Shown here: one piece after another, positions 54,882 through 57,482 of the stretch
How positions within the stretch are numbered: position 1 is the stretch's first letter
Layout: every line of letters begins with the position of its first letter
Translations under genes and position numbers: made by a program
Source of the DNA: Bacteroidales bacterium
GTDB taxonomy: Bacteria > Bacteroidota > Bacteroidia > Bacteroidales > P3
Length of the DNA stretch: 57,482 nucleotides
Direction: 5' to 3'
Assembly (NCBI GenBank): GCA_017550405.1
Contig: JAFZPH010000033.1
Location: 1 to 57,482 of the forward strand
The notes under the pieces: model-generated
Databases searched by the model: none
Seen by the model: the letters and a program-made list of their open reading frames with translations, nothing else
Told to the model about the DNA's origin: nothing

Positions 54882-54998
54882 GAATTGAGAGTTGAGAATT
54901 GAGAATTGAGAGATGTTGATATGTTGCGAGTCGTATAAACTTATCAACGTATAAACTTATCAACGATTCTAACGAGATAACGAATTAACGAATTAATA
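54868..54998. repeat. GAATTGAGAGTTGA array followed by AT-rich repeats
   Basis: From 54868 to 54912, units GAATTGAGAGTT / GAATTGAG repeat, the first supplying the thiL stop. Then CGTATAAACTTATCAA occurs twice in tandem (about 54931-54964), followed by AACGAGATAACGAATTAACG as in the 2561-2742 array. It ends just before the pcm start. Confidence 0.78.
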
Positions 54999-55000
54999 AA

Positions 55001-55726
55001 GTGCTAACGGATCCTCCTAAATACCAGGCATGGCGCCGCCGAATGGTGGAGCAGTTGATGAAGCGCGGCATCACGGACACACGCCTGCTGCAGGCCATGC
55101 AGAAACTGCCACGGCAGTGGTTCTGCCCGGACACGCTGCTCGACACGCTGCTTTACGACATTGATTGTGCCATTCAGATTGACTGCAACCAGACTATCTC
55201 GAAACCTTATACCGTGGCATGGCAGACCCAGCTGCTGAAGGTCGCCCCTACGATGACGGTGCTTGAGGTGGGGACGGGCAGTGGATACCAGACGGCTGTG
55301 CTGTGCGAGATGGGTGCCCGCGTGTATACCGTGGAGCGGCAGAGTGTGCTGTTCCGCAAGACGAAGGCGTTGCTGGCTTCACTCCACTACCCTGCCCACT
55401 GCTTTCTGGGCGACTGTTTCAACGGCCTGCCGGAGATGCGGGGGTTCAAGTACGACCGCATTCTGGTGACCTGTGGAGCCGCCGAACTGCCCTTGGGGCT
55501 GATGCAGATGCTGAATATCGGCGGCATCATCGTTATCCCCATCGGTCCAGAGGGGAGCCAGAAGATGCACCGCATCACGAAGAACGGCGAGACACAGGAC
55601 GAATGGCTTGACGAGGTCCTCGGCCCCGCCAATTTCGTCCCCATGCTCGAAGGGCGCAACTTCGGTGACTACGGGATAGAAAAGAAAAAACGATATATTT
55701 TTAACCACTCATTATCAAAATATTAA
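55001..55726 (+). CDS. pcm: protein-L-isoaspartate O-methyltransferase
   Basis: 241 residues (GTG start). Methylates isoaspartyl residues for repair of aged proteins. The family pattern is clear: AWRRRMVEQLMKRGITDTRLL, RQWFCPDTLLDTLLYDIDCAI, the QTISKPYTVAWQTQLL active-site segment, SAM motif VLEVGTGSGYQTAVLCEMGA, VTCGAAELPLGLMQML and IPIGPEG. No ATG lies upstream in frame before the repeat array, so the GTG at 55001 is favoured; ATG 55043 would cut off the conserved first helix. Confidence 0.93.
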   Translation: MLTDPPKYQAWRRRMVEQLMKRGITDTRLLQAMQKLPRQWFCPDTLLDTLLYDIDCAIQIDCNQTISKPYTVAWQTQLLKVAPTMTVLEVGTGSGYQTAVLCEMGARVYTVERQSVLFRKTKALLASLHYPAHCFLGDCFNGLPEMRGFKYDRILVTCGAAELPLGLMQMLNIGGIIVIPIGPEGSQKMHRITKNGETQDEWLDEVLGPANFVPMLEGRNFGDYGIEKKKRYIFNHSLSKY

Positions 55727-55729
55727 CCC

Positions 55730-56374
55730 ATGAAAAAAATCTTTGTATTACTAAGCGTTCCCTTAATACTTGTTTTTGCACTGGTTGGATGTAGTGATGT
55801 TTCACTTATTACATATTTAAGTGAACACAAAAATAACCAAGAAGGAATTGCTATCTTTGAAGGATTCAGTTATGACAGGCCATATTACACTCTTGTGGAC
55901 CAAGATGGGCAAAAACATCCGCACCTGCAAGGTTGGCCAAAGCCTAATGTTAATGAAATCGACCCCACTTTTGTAGGAATGTCATTCAAGGCATACTACG
56001 ATCCTGACAATATTGATGACAATAACTTTTGGGTATGTGTAGATGAATTGCTTCTTTCCGATACGGTCGAATTGTACGGGTATGCGTCCGCAACGCTGAC
56101 CATGGTATTTAAAACTAATAATTATGTCTTAGTAAAATACCGTTTTCAGGCGAATCCAGAAGGAGAAACAAGCAAGAGTCAAAAGGACGAATATTTGCCA
56201 ATCAAATACTACAATATTTTAAAAGAAGCTAAAAAGAGAAAGCAGAAGATAATTGTGGCAGTGTATAAAAATCTAAAGAATCCTCAATACCCCATATTCC
56301 GGGTAGACAGAAGCTCATTGGAGAATAATGGTGTAATTGACAGGACTCAACAAACACAAATTTATGTTCCATAG
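55730..56374 (+). CDS. lipoprotein of unknown function, AT-rich
   Basis: 214 residues: lipoprotein signal MKKIFVLLSVPLILVFALVGC (lipobox Cys 21), then a mixed alpha/beta domain without a motif I recognise (VDQDGQKHPHLQGWPKPNVN, YYDPDNIDDNNFWVCVDELL, KKRKQKIIVAVYKNLK). Third positions are A/T-rich, unlike pcm only three bases upstream, so it is probably a recent arrival that uses the pcm transcript. Beyond it the sequence is decayed to the window end. Confidence 0.75.
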   Translation: MKKIFVLLSVPLILVFALVGCSDVSLITYLSEHKNNQEGIAIFEGFSYDRPYYTLVDQDGQKHPHLQGWPKPNVNEIDPTFVGMSFKAYYDPDNIDDNNFWVCVDELLLSDTVELYGYASATLTMVFKTNNYVLVKYRFQANPEGETSKSQKDEYLPIKYYNILKEAKKRKQKIIVAVYKNLKNPQYPIFRVDRSSLENNGVIDRTQQTQIYVP

Positions 56375-56455
56375 TAAATTTCTATGTTGCCTGATTTGCC
56401 CCCCCTTGTTGTTCTCGTTGAGCTGGATTAGCAATCCAGCCCAACAGAATAACAG

Positions 56456-56559
56456 GATTTGCAATCCGCACTTGCCACTACACCTACGACAACTCGGGCA
56501 ATCTGGTAGAGGAGCAGAATCCACTTGGGCCTAAATTCTACTTAGTGCTGCACTTGTAA
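56456..56559 (+). pseudogene. RHS/YD-repeat fragment
   Basis: A short plus frame reads CHYTYDNSGNLVEEQNPLGP and ends LVLHL-stop. The YTYDNSGNL core is the classic YD repeat of RHS/wall-associated toxin proteins. Nothing else of such a gene remains. Confidence 0.5.
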
Positions 56560-56608
56560 CTGGAATTTAGGGAGTAATAATTTTTTTTGGGGGGGGGTAA
56601 TAAAAAAG

Positions 56609-56635
56609 CCACGGCAAGCATGGGACTTGCCGCGG
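56609..56635 (-). terminator. terminator-like hairpin after the AlbA_2/Schlafen-type pseudogene
   Basis: CCGCGGCAAG...CTTGCCGTGG (minus strand) followed by CTTTTTTATT. The stem is almost the same as at 14092-14120. A T8-G9 homopolymer junction lies just beyond, at about 56581-56597. Confidence 0.65.
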
Positions 56636-56674
56636 TATTCTTTTATAAAGATATTTGAATTACGCATGATGGCT

Positions 56675-57308
56675 TCAACTATTTTCTGTGTAGTGGAGCA
56701 TTTGCGCAATCTTGAGGTTGCGAGAGAAGTGAGTGGTGCGCAGGTTGCCAATCCTCACCATGCCTCGAAGGATGCCATGACTCTCGACTGTGAGACGGTC
56801 GGAGAAAATCTTAACTTGTATGTCGGTTCCAAAGATGGAGTAGTCGCGATGAACGATGGCATTAACAATAAGTTCAGTCCAACAGAATTCGGGATAGTCT
56901 GGGACGGTGCGAAAAACGGCACCTTCGCCTAAAAAGGTGTGTTCACGGATTTGGGTTTTACGAAAGCAAGTGCATCGCGCGTCATGTCAATGATACGCGC
57001 TTCAAACATCTCATCTTTCACAACATTCATTTGTGCGCGGGTCAACTCTTGTGTTCCATCAAAGCAAACGACACGCACACGTGCTCTCGGGAACCATCGC
57101 TGGGGAGCTATGCCAAACAAAAGGATGGCGGCACCACTTACATATTCCCTACCGTCTTTCTCGGTGATAAAGTTTTTGTTGGAACGCATGTGGGTCAGAC
57201 TGTCACGGCCGTAACTGATCCTCGCACAATATTCCTCAACACACTTCATGTCAAGGTCTTCTATTCCTGCTTTGAAATCCCCGCCTTCAGTCAGGATCCT
57301 ATGCTGTC
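56675..57308 (-). pseudogene. frameshifted AlbA_2/Schlafen-type ATP-binding protein gene
   Basis: Minus strand. The first frame reads RILTEGGDFKAGIEDLDMKC, ...SGAAILLFGIAPQRWFPRAR, VVCFDGTQELTRAQMNVVKD, ...KPKSVNTPF-stop. One base out of phase, the next frame resumes LGEGAVFRTVPDYPEFCWTE, LIVNAIVHRDYSIFGTDIQV, DRLTVESHGILRG and stops at 56675. AAILLFGxxPQ.FFPxAR and EAIVNAxxHRDYSIxGTxIQV are hallmarks of the AlbA_2/RecG-related 'ATP-binding' regulators. One missing T in a T5 run (about 56930-56934) explains the break. N-terminal (DNA-binding) and extreme C-terminal parts are also missing. Confidence 0.7.
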
Positions 57309-57357
57309 AATTTCTTATAATTATACCAGTATTGATAAATCTTCGCTCTTATTTAAT

Positions 57358-57481
57358 TCAAGACTGATTTTTCACAAGGATGGGTAGACTGGGGCGTAAG
57401 GGAATGGACGTGCAGGCTTCTTCAAACATGGTTGATGCCACATAGCGCATCATTCTGGCCACTTTCTCGCGGAGTGTCCCC
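57358..57481 (-). CDS. C-terminal fragment of an unidentified protein (cut by the window edge)
   Basis: A minus frame open from the window edge reads GTLREKVARMMRYVASTMF, EEACTSIPLRPSLPILVKNQS and stops at 57358-57360. It looks protein-like but is not recognised. It may be part of the same decayed locus as the AlbA_2-type pseudogene. Confidence 0.4.
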   Translation of the reverse strand, partial: GTLREKVARMMRYVASTMFEEACTSIPLRPSLPILVKNQS

Positions 57482-57482
57482 G

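Overview
The window is a typical chromosomal stretch of a Bacteroidales-type Bacteroidota bacterium. The evidence is threefold. Promoters with the phylum's -7 signature (TAnnTTTG, mostly TATCTTTGCA) precede many genes. Several secreted proteins end in a type A type-IX-secretion (T9SS) sorting domain. The gene families are Bacteroidota-specific: DUF4292 lipoprotein, GIN-domain lipoprotein, viroplasmin-type RNase HI, BspA-like LRR protein, PG_1098-like methyltransferase. T9SS cargo argues against Bacteroides itself. A GH2 enzyme beside a PNGase F-type glycoamidase suggests a host-glycan-rich habitat such as the gut (inference). Core genes are GC-rich with C-ending codons; three accessory patches are clearly AT-richer.

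Layout. 1-8 kb: end of a T9SS protein, guaD, then a minus-strand block (HU, fmt, a sigma-54 gene joined in frame to an M23 peptidase, a RecD-like helicase, secG). 8-14 kb: rpmH, rlmD, a T9SS repeat protein, apbE, yicC. 14-16.7 kb: a HinP1I/HhaI-like restriction-modification pair with debris and a small structured transcript unit. 17-26.3 kb: a large T9SS protein, an overlapping lipoprotein/DUF4292/tadA operon, an acyltransferase, a nucleotidyltransferase and a methyltransferase. 26.3-29.4 kb: the rplM-rpsI-rpsB-tsf operon with structured leaders. 29.4-36 kb: GIN lipoprotein, RNase HI-pnuC-prmC, and yigZ-uvrD-dtd on the other strand. 36-38.6 kb: a RAYT transposase inside REP-like palindromes, and an ATPase gene behind a perfect palindrome. 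38.6-44.3 kb: thyA-manC-asnS, a lipoprotein glutathione peroxidase, rsgA and a membrane protein. 44.7-53.5 kb: GH2 enzyme, CNNM/CBS protein, PNGase F-type protein, LRR protein. 53.8-57.5 kb: thiL, pcm, an AT-rich lipoprotein, then decayed genes (an RHS fragment and a frameshifted AlbA_2/Schlafen-type gene).

The most unusual items are: (i) an 820-codon reading frame joining complete RpoN to a signal segment, an M23 peptidase and LysM with no stop codon between them; (ii) a family of short AT-rich intergenic repeats that supplies stop codons to two genes and is also read in frame inside the PNGase gene; (iii) a perfect 20-bp palindrome over the -33 region of an orphan ATPase gene; (iv) RAYT/REP structures; (v) a structured leader between rpsI and rpsB. 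Sites placed by counting bases may be off by one or two positions. Family calls rest on motifs and remembered relatives, since no search was run.
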